Source: Ruminococcaceae bacterium UBA6857 | GTDB taxonomy: Bacteria; Bacillota; Clostridia; Oscillospirales; Acutalibacteraceae | Assembly: GCA_002451715.1 (NCBI GenBank) | Contig: DKDD01000196.1 | Location: 14,515-19,882, forward strand | DNA: 5,368 nt | Direction of reading: 5' to 3' | Part shown: positions 1 through 4,385 of the stretch, in pieces | Layout of the letters: each line of letters starts with the position of its first letter | Position numbering within the stretch: the stretch's first letter is position 1 | The notes under the pieces: generated by a model | Database searches by the model: none | Told to the model about the DNA's origin: nothing | What the model saw: only the letters and a program-made list of their open reading frames with translations | Translations under genes and position numbers: made by a program

Positions 1-86
1 TTCTTCTTGATGTTATCCGCAATTATAGCTTTTTTGTTTTGGTTTTACTCTTTGTTCTGCGCTAAATGCGAAAGCTCTTTAAGTTT

Positions 87-503
87 TTATAAGCTCAAAA
101 GTTCTTCTTTGTGCATATTGATGTGCAGCATGATGTGACCGATATTACCCTCACCGGCAAATTTTGTGCAGTCAAAAAAGTCTTTGTCGGGAGTGATCCA
201 AACAAGTTCGTTTTCACTGCCGAAAACTTCAACCTCTTTATTGAGCCTGCCGACATAAACTTCAAGAGAGCAGTTGTCAAAATGATAGGTGAAATCCATT
301 AAATGAGAAAGTTTGATATCGTTTTCGGTGATTGAGGTTTCCTCAAAAAGTTCTCGATAAGCGGCGAAAAAACCGTCTTCGCCCTCTTTGATTTTTCCGC
401 CGACAAAATTAAGCAGTCCTTTATACGGATTCTTGCGCCTTTTGCACATCAAAAGCAGTTCACTTTTATTATCAAAAACGGCGATAATATTATACTTTTT
501 CAT
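87..503 (-). CDS. Nudix hydrolase (MutT-like), 138 aa
   Basis: Nudix enzymes cleave nucleoside diphosphates linked to another group, such as oxidised dNTPs, in the cytoplasm. The Nudix box is clear at residues 36-58: G36, five residues, E42, seven residues, then R50-E51-L52-F53-E54-E55-T56-S57-I58. The metal-binding E51, E54 and E55 are all present; the usual Gly near the end of the box is Ser57. The short single-domain length and the start MKKYNIIAVF fit the MutT/8-oxo-dGTP diphosphatase type, but the substrate cannot be read from the sequence. An upstream ATG at 590 keeps the frame open, but it lies inside a terminator hairpin and upstream of the promoter. The start at 503 has GGGAGA 7 nt before it. 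The gene is last in a row of four leftward genes and has its own promoter. Family assignment is firm, substrate unknown. Confidence 0.9.
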   Translation of the reverse strand: MKKYNIIAVFDNKSELLLMCKRRKNPYKGLLNFVGGKIKEGEDGFFAAYRELFEETSITENDIKLSHLMDFTYHFDNCSLEVYVGRLNKEVEVFGSENELVWITPDKDFFDCTKFAGEGNIGHIMLHINMHKEELLSL

Positions 504-510
504 TTTCTCA

Positions 511-516
511 TCTCCC
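511..516 (-). promoter_or_regulatory. Ribosome binding site of the Nudix gene
   Basis: GGGAGA on the minus strand, 7 nt before the ATG at 503. It decides the start: the longer frame beginning at 590 has no comparable site. Confidence 0.8.
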
Positions 517-528
517 GTGTTTTTGTCA

Positions 529-557
529 ATGATATCACAAAGCCTGCCCGTTTTCAA
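529..557 (-). promoter_or_regulatory. Sigma-A-type promoter of the Nudix gene
   Basis: The -35 box is TTGAAA (552-557), followed by a 17-nt spacer and the -10 box TATCAT (529-534), read on the minus strand. Predicted transcription starts near 522, giving a leader of about 20 nt. The -35 box sits directly next to the T-run of the upstream terminator (559-564), so transcription of the preceding gene should end just before this promoter. Confidence 0.75.
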
Positions 558-558
558 C

Positions 559-588
559 AAAAAATACGCCGCAACTTTTCGTCGCGGC
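559..588 (-). terminator. Rho-independent terminator after the XRE/zinc-ribbon gene
   Basis: Minus strand: an 8-bp stem GCCGCGAC / GTTGCGGC (one G-U pair) at 581-588 and 568-575, a 5-nt loop GAAAA, then GTA and six T (559-564). It begins 8 nt after the stop codon of the upstream gene. Confidence 0.85.
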
Positions 589-596
589 AAAGTGGG

Positions 597-1037
597 TTAT
601 TTTTTCCAATAGTTCAGCTTTGGAAGCTGCTCTTTGAGATATGCTTTGACCTGTTCGGGCGAAAAGCTTTCGTTCGCCATGTGACCGGCGCAAAAATCAA
701 TCAGCGTGTCAAGGTCGGTATAGGTGAACTTTCCGTCGGTATAGCACCATTTGCAGTATTCTTCGTTGAAAGTTCCGTCCGGTTCGCGGCTTATCAGCGA
801 ATCTTCAAGCGGCATTCCGCAGCACTGACAAACAAGCGTTCTCGGTGAGCCCAAAAGTGTGTTGATTGAAACATCGAAAAGCTTTGAAAGAAGTTTGAGC
901 GTTTCGGTGTTCGGAACGGTTTCGCCGTTTTCCCAGCGAGAAACCGCCTGCCTTGTTACAAAAACTTTTTCGGCAAGTTCGTCTTGCGAAAGATTGTTGT
1001 CGGTGCGAAGTTTTAAAATTACTTCCTTTGTTTCCAT
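597..1037 (-). CDS. XRE-family regulator with C-terminal zinc ribbon, 146 aa
   Basis: This is a DNA-binding regulator. Residues about 5-62 form an XRE/Cro-CI helix-turn-helix: LSQDELAEKVFVTRQAVSRWENG (16-38) has the usual Q18, the recognition helix TRQAVSRWE, and the following P42. Residues about 69-146 match the 'putative zinc ribbon' domain often found at the end of such proteins in Firmicutes: CQCCGMPL (C70, C72, C73) and YCKWCYTDGKF (C95, C98), plus C116. C70/C73 with C95/C98 are the likely zinc ligands. No ligand-binding or membrane segment is visible. The ATG at 1037 has AAGGAG 10 nt upstream. The promoter carries an overlapping palindrome that may be the protein's own operator. The flanking genes are transcribed separately, so the targets are unknown. 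Family call is secure; any role as a zinc or redox sensor is only a guess. Confidence 0.9.
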   Translation of the reverse strand: METKEVILKLRTDNNLSQDELAEKVFVTRQAVSRWENGETVPNTETLKLLSKLFDVSINTLLGSPRTLVCQCCGMPLEDSLISREPDGTFNEEYCKWCYTDGKFTYTDLDTLIDFCAGHMANESFSPEQVKAYLKEQLPKLNYWKK

Positions 1038-1056
1038 GTCGAATCATCTCCTTTGA

Positions 1057-1075
1057 GAAAACTATAACAGTTTTC
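1057..1075. promoter_or_regulatory. Palindrome over the -10 box, possible operator
   Basis: A 19-bp inverted repeat, GAAAACT / AGTTTTC arms around a 5-nt centre, with 8 of 9 base pairs matching and its centre at 1066. The -10 box (1061-1066) lies inside it, so a bound dimer would block RNA polymerase. The encoded XRE protein is the natural candidate to bind it. The repeat is seen; binding is inferred. Confidence 0.45.
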
Positions 1076-1089
1076 CCCAAAAAGGTCAA
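1061..1089 (-). promoter_or_regulatory. Sigma-A-type promoter of the XRE/zinc-ribbon gene
   Basis: The -35 box TTGACC (1084-1089), a 17-nt spacer and the -10 box TATAGT (1061-1066) on the minus strand. The start would be near 1054, so the Shine-Dalgarno site would lie almost at the 5' end of the mRNA. The -35 box is shared with the region of the preceding gene's possible terminator. Confidence 0.75.
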
Positions 1090-1105
1090 GCAACCGTCTG
1101 TTGCT
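1079..1105 (-). terminator. Possible terminator after the DUF6440-type gene
   Basis: Minus strand: a perfect 6-bp stem AGCAAC / GTTGCT (1100-1105 and 1089-1094) with a 5-nt loop, then TGACC and five T (1079-1083). It starts 2 nt after the stop codon. The stem is short and the T-run is set off by five bases, so it may be weak. It overlaps the -35 box of the next gene. Confidence 0.45.
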
Positions 1106-1107
1106 AT

Positions 1108-1296
1108 TTATCTGTTCTCAACGGGAGAAATGACCGGTTTTCCGTCCGCACCGAGGAGTACCGTCAAGCCGCCTGAGTAGCCGTTAAAGTGGTAAAAGTA
1201 ATTCACGCCGGTTTCCTTGTCAACAATAATCTCAAAGCCTTCAAACGTGCCTTGGGCATATACTTTTTCAAATCTTTTTTCATTGTCTTTTTTCAT
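1108..1296 (-). CDS. DUF6440-type small protein, 62 aa
   Basis: This small soluble protein of unknown function matches the DUF6440 family as I remember it. It has the basic start KRFEKVY (8-13), then FEIIVDKETGVNYFYH (21-36), a Gly-rich GYSGGLTVLL (39-48) and the ending DGKPVI (51-56). The pattern suggests a small beta-rich fold around the 'vDkeTGVnYl' and 'GGLTpLld-dGKPvi' strands. There is no signal peptide, membrane segment or metal-binding cluster. The ATG at 1296 has AAAGGAG about 8 nt upstream, and a consensus promoter precedes it, so it is clearly expressed as a gene. The neighbouring GNAT gene ends 43 nt upstream with no terminator visible between them, so read-through is likely. No function should be assigned. 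Confidence 0.85.
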   Translation of the reverse strand: MKKDNEKRFEKVYAQGTFEGFEIIVDKETGVNYFYHFNGYSGGLTVLLGADGKPVISPVENR

Positions 1297-1321
1297 GTTG
1301 TTTACTCCTTTTGTTTTTTCT

Positions 1322-1350
1322 ATTATACTAAGCTGTCAATTATTTTTCAA
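1322..1350 (-). promoter_or_regulatory. Sigma-A-type promoter of the DUF6440-type gene
   Basis: The -35 box TTGAAA (1345-1350), a 17-nt spacer and a perfect -10 box TATAAT (1322-1327) on the minus strand. The -35 box lies inside the last codons of the upstream GNAT gene, whose stop is at 1340-1342. A TTGACA within the spacer is too close to the -10 box to serve as -35. Confidence 0.8.
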
Positions 1351-1852
1351 ACGTTAATTTTCTTTCCGCCAAAATAACCTTGTGTCCGTTGGTGTCTTTC
1401 GTTTCGCCGATTTTTGAAAAGCCGTTTTTGAGCCAAAAATGCTCTGCCTGCGGATTGCCTTTGACCCACGCAAGGCGAACGGTTAAAAAACCGACGGAAG
1501 AAAGATATTCGCAAAGTTCGCTTATTATCATGCTGCCCGTGCCCTTGTTTTGAACCGATTTATCGGTCATGAAAAAGCCGATAAAAGCTGTTTTTTCTTC
1601 GGGGTAATCGCGGATGAAATCCATGACGGCAACGAGTTTTCTTGCGTCAAAAAAGCCGGTGTAAAATTTGTCTTCCGGCGTTTTTTTCGGCGGAAGAGCG
1701 TTCATATCCTCAAGAATGTTCTCCCTTGTGGCAAACGGAGGGCAGTACTCGTAATAAAGTTCGTTTCCCTCGCAAAGGGCTAAAACTTTTGAAATGTCGC
1801 TTTTTCCGAGAACGCGAACGGCATATTTTTTTGAAAATGATTGAATGTTCAT
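1340..1852 (-). CDS. GNAT-family N-acetyltransferase, 170 aa
   Basis: GNAT enzymes move an acetyl group from acetyl-CoA to an amine on a small molecule or protein. The acetyl-CoA pyrophosphate loop is Q101-N-K-G104-T-G106 after the strand AFIGFFMTD (89-97), matching the Q/R-x-x-G-x-G/A motif. Motif B is NPQAEHFWLKNGFSKIGE (133-150), the usual helix and strand beginning with Asn and ending with Gly-Phe. The N-terminal half (VRVLGKSDISKVLALCEGN, 12-30) is the standard beta1-alpha1 opening. The length is typical for a single GNAT domain. The ATG at 1852 has AAAGGAA about 7 nt upstream. A promoter with a structured leader of about 108 nt lies upstream. The substrate cannot be predicted; the acidic patch 'ELYYEYCPPF' (31-40) is in the variable substrate region. 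Confidence 0.92.
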   Translation of the reverse strand: MNIQSFSKKYAVRVLGKSDISKVLALCEGNELYYEYCPPFATRENILEDMNALPPKKTPEDKFYTGFFDARKLVAVMDFIRDYPEEKTAFIGFFMTDKSVQNKGTGSMIISELCEYLSSVGFLTVRLAWVKGNPQAEHFWLKNGFSKIGETKDTNGHKVILAERKLTFEK

Positions 1853-1911
1853 AGTGATGTTCCTTTTGTGCGGTATGATTTAATTTTCAAAAAACAAAAT
1901 AAATATTAAGA

Positions 1912-1966
1912 ATACAAAATGTTTTTCACGGTCTGCATGACTTGCAGAACGGAAGCCGTTTTGTAT
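1912..1966 (-). promoter_or_regulatory. Structured start of the GNAT mRNA, nested inverted repeats
   Basis: Just downstream of the GNAT -10 box lie two adjacent hairpins, AACGG-CTT-CCGTT (1948-1960) and TCTGCA-AGTCA-TGCAGA (1932-1948). They are enclosed by an outer 8-bp inverted repeat ATACAAAA / TTTTGTAT (1959-1966 and 1912-1919). The predicted start at about 1960 leaves most of one outer arm untranscribed, so the outer repeat may be a DNA operator while the inner hairpins form in RNA. It matches no riboswitch class I recognise. Confidence 0.4.
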
Positions 1967-1995
1967 ATTATAACATTTGAAGTGTCACCTATCAA
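1967..1995 (-). promoter_or_regulatory. Sigma-A-type promoter of the GNAT gene
   Basis: Minus strand: -35 box TTGATA (1990-1995), 17-nt spacer, perfect -10 box TATAAT (1967-1972) with an extended TG one base upstream. The start is predicted near 1960, giving a leader of about 108 nt before the ATG at 1852. Confidence 0.75.
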
Positions 1996-2005
1996 GAAGC
2001 ACAAC

Positions 2006-2037
2006 AAAAAACCACTGTAATTTTTTAAAAATTACGG
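2006..2037 (-). terminator. AT-rich hairpin with T-run, probable terminator
   Basis: Minus strand: stem CCGTAATTT / AAATTACAG-type pairing (2015-2037, core 9-bp arms GTAATTTTT / AAAAATTAC), a 3-nt gap, then six T (2006-2011). The stem is mostly A-T, so strength is uncertain. It lies just before the GNAT promoter, the same terminator-then-promoter arrangement seen at 529-588. It would end the LysR transcript 255 nt past its stop codon, or a small RNA started at about 2144. Confidence 0.5.
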
Positions 2038-2070
2038 CTTAATTATGTAAAAATATGATAATAGACATGT

Positions 2071-2094
2071 TTTTGCACTTTTGCTGTTTTGCAT
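2071..2094. repeat. Three tandem 8-bp repeats TTTTGCNN
   Basis: TTTTGCAC, TTTTGCTG and TTTTGCAT follow one another without gaps, with the first six bases identical in all three. The arrangement is iteron-like, but three short copies with a T-run can arise by chance in AT-rich DNA. It lies inside the candidate small RNA. Confidence 0.5.
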
Positions 2095-2150
2095 TTGAAC
2101 CCATGTGATGTATAAAAATTTATAAACACAATTTCTGTTTGGCTGATGCT

Positions 2151-2179
2151 ATTATCCGACGATATGTTTTGTGTGGCAA
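2151..2179 (-). promoter_or_regulatory. Intergenic leftward promoter candidate
   Basis: Minus strand: -35 box TTGCCA (2174-2179, 5 of 6 consensus), a 17-nt spacer, and -10 box GATAAT (2151-2156, 5 of 6). No gene starts directly downstream; the next is the GNAT gene, which has its own promoter. Confidence 0.4.
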
Positions 2180-2291
2180 GATGGTTTCGTCGAACGAAAA
2201 CCCTTATTCGGTATTTATTTAAAATGGGAGATGTTTGAAAATTTCAGAAAGTCCATACATCGTGCACACAGCGAGGTTGCGAATGTTGTAC

Positions 2292-3161
2292 TTATATCAA
2301 AATATTTTTGTGCTCATTTAAACACCGTATAAATTCTTTGCTTGCAAGCGGCAGTGTGCGTTTATCTTTTGTAACAATGCTCATCGTCCGTATGATTGGA
2401 GGTTCAATCGGTAAAACAGTTATGTCATAATTGGTTTTTTTCAGCACAAGCTCGGTCAGAATCGAAACACCGAGACCCTGTTCTACCATAGAGAGAATCG
2501 AATAATCATCATGAACGCGCAACTTTATGTCCGGCATAAATCCCGCTTTTCTAAAAGCTTCAAGCGGTTCGCTGTATGCGCCTTCTTCAAGCAACAAAAA
2601 CGGTTCATTTGTAAAGTCTTCCAAAACGAGCGAAGACTTTTTTGCAAGAGGATGCTCTTTTGGCAGTACGGCACAGAACATGCCGCTTTTTATCACAGCT
2701 GTTTCAAGTCCTTTTACTGCGTTCGGATTGACAAACCCGAAATCCACTTCGCCGGTGCGTACCCATTCACAGATACTTGTGTAATCTCCCTGGTGAAGTA
2801 CGATTTGAATATCAGGGTGTTTCTGCCAAAAGTTTCGAATGATTTCGGGCAGCCAGTGGCAGGAGATGCTTGAAACTGTGCCGATACGGATAATACCCGA
2901 TTCAAGCCCGCAAATTTCATCTGCTTTGCGCCGCATCGCTTCATATTGCAGCACTGCGCTTTGTATGGAGGGGTACATTTTTTCTCCTTCGGGTGTTAAA
3001 GCCACCCCATACCGTGAACGGTAGAGCAACTTTACCGAAAGCTCTTTTTCCAAGGATGCAATCATCTGACTGAGTGCCGGTTGGGTATAGCCCAAAAGTT
3101 CCGCTGCTTTCGTAAAGCTGCCGACCTCAACTATCTTGAGAAGAGCAATATATCTATCCAT
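2292..3161 (-). CDS. LysR-type transcriptional regulator, 289 aa
   Basis: LysR proteins bind DNA as tetramers and respond to a small-molecule effector, usually controlling the divergently transcribed neighbour. The winged helix-turn-helix is at residues 1-60: V13-G-S-F-T-K-A-A20-E-L-L-G-Y-T-Q-P-A-L-S-Q32 with the following LEKELSVKLLYR (37-48) and LTPEGE (55-60). The effector domain runs from I91 (RIGTVSSIS) to the C-terminus, with typical segments DFGFV (140-144), LPKEHPLA (166-173) and VEQGLGVSIL (226-235). Length is normal for the family. I take the ATG at 3161 because AGAAAGG stands about 9 nt before it and the family usually begins 'MD-yi-llkiVe'. The ATG at 3182 has no ribosome site. 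The expected target is the aminotransferase-PhzF operon and its own promoter. The effector is unknown, plausibly an amino acid or pathway intermediate. Confidence 0.93.
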   Translation of the reverse strand: MDRYIALLKIVEVGSFTKAAELLGYTQPALSQMIASLEKELSVKLLYRSRYGVALTPEGEKMYPSIQSAVLQYEAMRRKADEICGLESGIIRIGTVSSISCHWLPEIIRNFWQKHPDIQIVLHQGDYTSICEWVRTGEVDFGFVNPNAVKGLETAVIKSGMFCAVLPKEHPLAKKSSLVLEDFTNEPFLLLEEGAYSEPLEAFRKAGFMPDIKLRVHDDYSILSMVEQGLGVSILTELVLKKTNYDITVLPIEPPIIRTMSIVTKDKRTLPLASKEFIRCLNEHKNILI

Positions 3162-3170
3162 TTTAAAATA

Positions 3171-3178
3171 GCCTTTCT
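3171..3178 (-). promoter_or_regulatory. Ribosome binding site of the LysR gene
   Basis: AGAAAGGC on the minus strand, about 9 nt before the ATG at 3161. It favours this start over the in-frame ATG at 3182, which has no purine-rich site in front. Confidence 0.65.
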
Positions 3179-3188
3179 GCATGTTCGC

Positions 3189-3217
3189 ATAAGAATCATC
3201 AATTTTACTTATTTCAA
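3189..3217 (-). promoter_or_regulatory. Possible LysR gene promoter
   Basis: Minus strand: -35 box TTGAAA (3212-3217), 17-nt spacer, and a weak -10 box TCTTAT (3189-3194). It overlaps the promoter of the divergent operon, so one bound regulator could affect both directions. Confidence 0.45.
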
Positions 3218-3232
3218 GAGATAGTATATACT
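3204..3232 (+). promoter_or_regulatory. Possible promoter of the aminotransferase-PhzF operon
   Basis: Plus strand: -10 box TATACT (3227-3232) with a weak -35 box TTTACT (3204-3209) at 17 nt. A poor -35 box fits a promoter that needs an activator such as LysR. Confidence 0.45.
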
Positions 3233-3234
3233 GT
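3221..3234. promoter_or_regulatory. Palindrome AGTATATACT in the divergent promoter region
   Basis: A perfect 10-bp palindrome (3223-3232) that widens to 12 of 14 matching positions (3221-3234). It covers the operon's -10 box. LysR sites are often interrupted dyads with T-N11-A, so this is a possible contact site, but the palindrome is partly forced by the AT-rich -10 sequence. Confidence 0.35.
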
Positions 3235-3255
3235 AATCATAAAAAAATCAAGTAT

Positions 3256-3260
3256 GGAGG
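3256..3260 (+). promoter_or_regulatory. Ribosome binding site of the aminotransferase gene
   Basis: GGAGG, 8 nt before the ATG at 3269. The alternative ATG at 3254 overlaps this site and has none of its own, so 3269 is the start. Confidence 0.85.
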
Positions 3261-3268
3261 AATGCTTC

Positions 3269-4375
3269 ATGGATATGAGCAGTTTTTTGGTGGATGCCTA
3301 TTTCACCGAATATGAATTAAAGGCAAAATATATGATGGGAAGTTCCGACCCGGAATCACTTCCGCTCAAAGAAGTGATAACCGATCTTACAAAATACGCA
3401 GACGAGCCGCTGGGCTATGCTTTAGGCAACGGATACTTACCGCTCAGAGAAAAATTATTCTCGCTCTATAAAACCGTTTCACCAAATCAAATAGCGGTAA
3501 TGAACGGAGGCGAAGAAACGATTTATGTGACCATGCGTGCGTTGCTGAAAGCGGGTGATGAAATCGTCGTACAAATGCCGTCCTATCAGTCACTCTCGGT
3601 GGTTGCAAAGGAAATCGGGTGTCGCATTACGGAGTTTCGGCCTCCGTTTGAAAAGGATTGGAAGTTTGATATTGAACTGTTGCGTTCCAAGGTCGGCAGC
3701 AAAACAAAATTGATTGTTCTGAATTATCCACACAATCCGACCGGCGCTTGCCTTACGGATGGTGATATGGCAGATATTGCAGAACTTTGCCGTGAATACG
3801 GCATTATACTGATTGCCGATGAAATGTACCGATTTCTGCGGCTTGACCCAAGTTGCACCGACGCATCTTTTGCCGATGTGTATGAAAACGCCGTTGCACT
3901 CGGCGGCTTTTCCAAAACATTTGCTTCTCCCGGTCTGCGACTTGGTTGGGTAGCGACGAAGAATACCAAACTGATGCAAAAACTGCTTGCCTACCGCCAC
4001 TTCACAAGCACCTGTACCAATCTGCCGTGTCAGTGGATTGCAAGCGAATTACTTAATAAAAAAACCGAGATCATTGAACGCAACAATGCGATTGTTGCCA
4101 AAAATGCAGCACTGTTAAAATCGCTTGTGGAAAAGCATACAGATGTCTTTGCCTATGTGCCGCCGAAGGGCGCAACTATGGCGTATGTGAAGTTGCTCGG
4201 CGGAAGGCAGTCGATGCGCTTTTGTATGGAACTTTTGGAACATACCGGGGTTCTTATCGTACCGTCATCGGTGCTTGAAAGTTCGAACGAATATCTTAGA
4301 GTAGGGCTGTGTCGGAAAAGCTTTTCCGAAAGTGTAAAAGTTGTTGATGCCTATTTATCGGCAGAAAAGAAATGA
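3269..4375 (+). CDS. PLP-dependent class I/II aminotransferase, 368 aa
   Basis: This cytoplasmic fold-type I enzyme uses pyridoxal phosphate to move amino groups or do related chemistry on an amino acid. All main motifs are present: G49-Y50 with GNGYLPLRE (53-61), GGEET (80-84) in the phosphate-contact region, NYPHNPTG (152-159, Asn156), DEMYR (184-188, Asp184 and Tyr187), the PLP-binding Lys216 in GGFSKTF (212-218), Arg224 in PGLRLGW (221-227), and Arg344 in EYLRVGL (341-347), which by family knowledge binds the substrate carboxylate. No key residue is missing. At 368 residues it is a little shorter than the usual 380-400. It resembles aminotransferases sometimes labelled capreomycidine-synthase-like, but I hold that loosely. 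The PhzF-like gene follows almost at once (11 bases after the stop), so both are probably made together under LysR control. Substrate unknown. Confidence 0.93.
   Translation: MDMSSFLVDAYFTEYELKAKYMMGSSDPESLPLKEVITDLTKYADEPLGYALGNGYLPLREKLFSLYKTVSPNQIAVMNGGEETIYVTMRALLKAGDEIVVQMPSYQSLSVVAKEIGCRITEFRPPFEKDWKFDIELLRSKVGSKTKLIVLNYPHNPTGACLTDGDMADIAELCREYGIILIADEMYRFLRLDPSCTDASFADVYENAVALGGFSKTFASPGLRLGWVATKNTKLMQKLLAYRHFTSTCTNLPCQWIASELLNKKTEIIERNNAIVAKNAALLKSLVEKHTDVFAYVPPKGATMAYVKLLGGRQSMRFCMELLEHTGVLIVPSSVLESSNEYLRVGLCRKSFSESVKVVDAYLSAEKK
4312..4329. repeat. Perfect 18-bp palindrome inside the aminotransferase gene
   Basis: TCGGAAAAGCTTTTCCGA reads the same on both strands. It codes for part of the last helix (around R349-K-S-F-S-E). 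It has no room for a proper hairpin loop beyond a few bases and no T-run, so it is not a normal terminator. Confidence 0.7.
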
Positions 4376-4380
4376 GGGGA
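4375..4380 (+). promoter_or_regulatory. Ribosome binding site of the PhzF-like gene
   Basis: AGGGGA overlapping the last base of the aminotransferase stop codon. Spacing is about 6 nt to the ATG at 4386 and only 3 nt to the ATG at 4383, which favours 4386. The overlap suggests translational coupling. Confidence 0.65.
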
Positions 4381-4385
4381 CTATG

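Larger units (their letters stand above)
2006..2144 (-). ncRNA. Candidate small RNA, about 140 nt
   Basis: This is an inference from a promoter-like pair at 2151-2179 and a terminator-like hairpin at 2006-2037, with no good coding sequence between. The predicted RNA begins AGCCAAACAG and contains a complementary pair ACATG / CATGT (2100-2104 and 2065-2069) plus the A-rich repeat copies GCAAAA. A 21-codon frame starting at 2103 lies inside it but has no ribosome site. It matches no RNA family I know. It could instead be LysR 3' untranslated sequence. Confidence 0.25.
1853..2291. other. Gene-poor region between LysR and GNAT genes
   Basis: These 439 bp contain no reading frame with a credible ribosome site or a family resemblance. 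The stretch is AT-rich, with several hairpins. From right to left it holds a hairpin TTTCGT / ACGAAA (2185-2198), a leftward promoter-like pair (2151-2179), three tandem TTTTGC 8-mers (2071-2094), an AT-rich terminator-like hairpin (2015-2037), and the GNAT promoter and leader (1853-1995). About 110 bp next to the LysR stop (2203-2291) show nothing I can name. It could be the scar of a lost gene or house a small RNA. Confidence 0.6.

Noticed and set aside
1..86. Possible terminator or leftward promoter (TATAAT near 24-29) after the Nudix gene
   Set aside because: No stem longer than a few bases and no acceptable -35 box at the right distance; AGCTC copies here are direct, not inverted, repeats.
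504..590. N-terminal extension of the Nudix protein to the ATG at 590
   Set aside because: The extension covers the upstream terminator and the gene's own promoter, and has no ribosome site.
1334..1339. TTGACA as -35 box for the DUF6440-type gene
   Set aside because: Only 6 nt separate it from the TATAAT; the TTGAAA at 1345-1350 has the correct 17-nt spacing.
2038..2105. A 21-codon leftward frame inside the candidate small RNA, ending in a hydrophobic stretch
   Set aside because: No Shine-Dalgarno sequence before its ATG at about 2103 and too short to judge. Mentioned only within the small RNA entry.
2183..2202. Hairpin GGTTTCGT / ACGAAAACC as LysR terminator
   Set aside because: No T-run follows on either strand, and the pairing needs a bulge.
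2146..2238. A 30-codon rightward frame with a basic protein, in the gene-poor region
   Set aside because: No ribosome site, no family resemblance, and length expected by chance.
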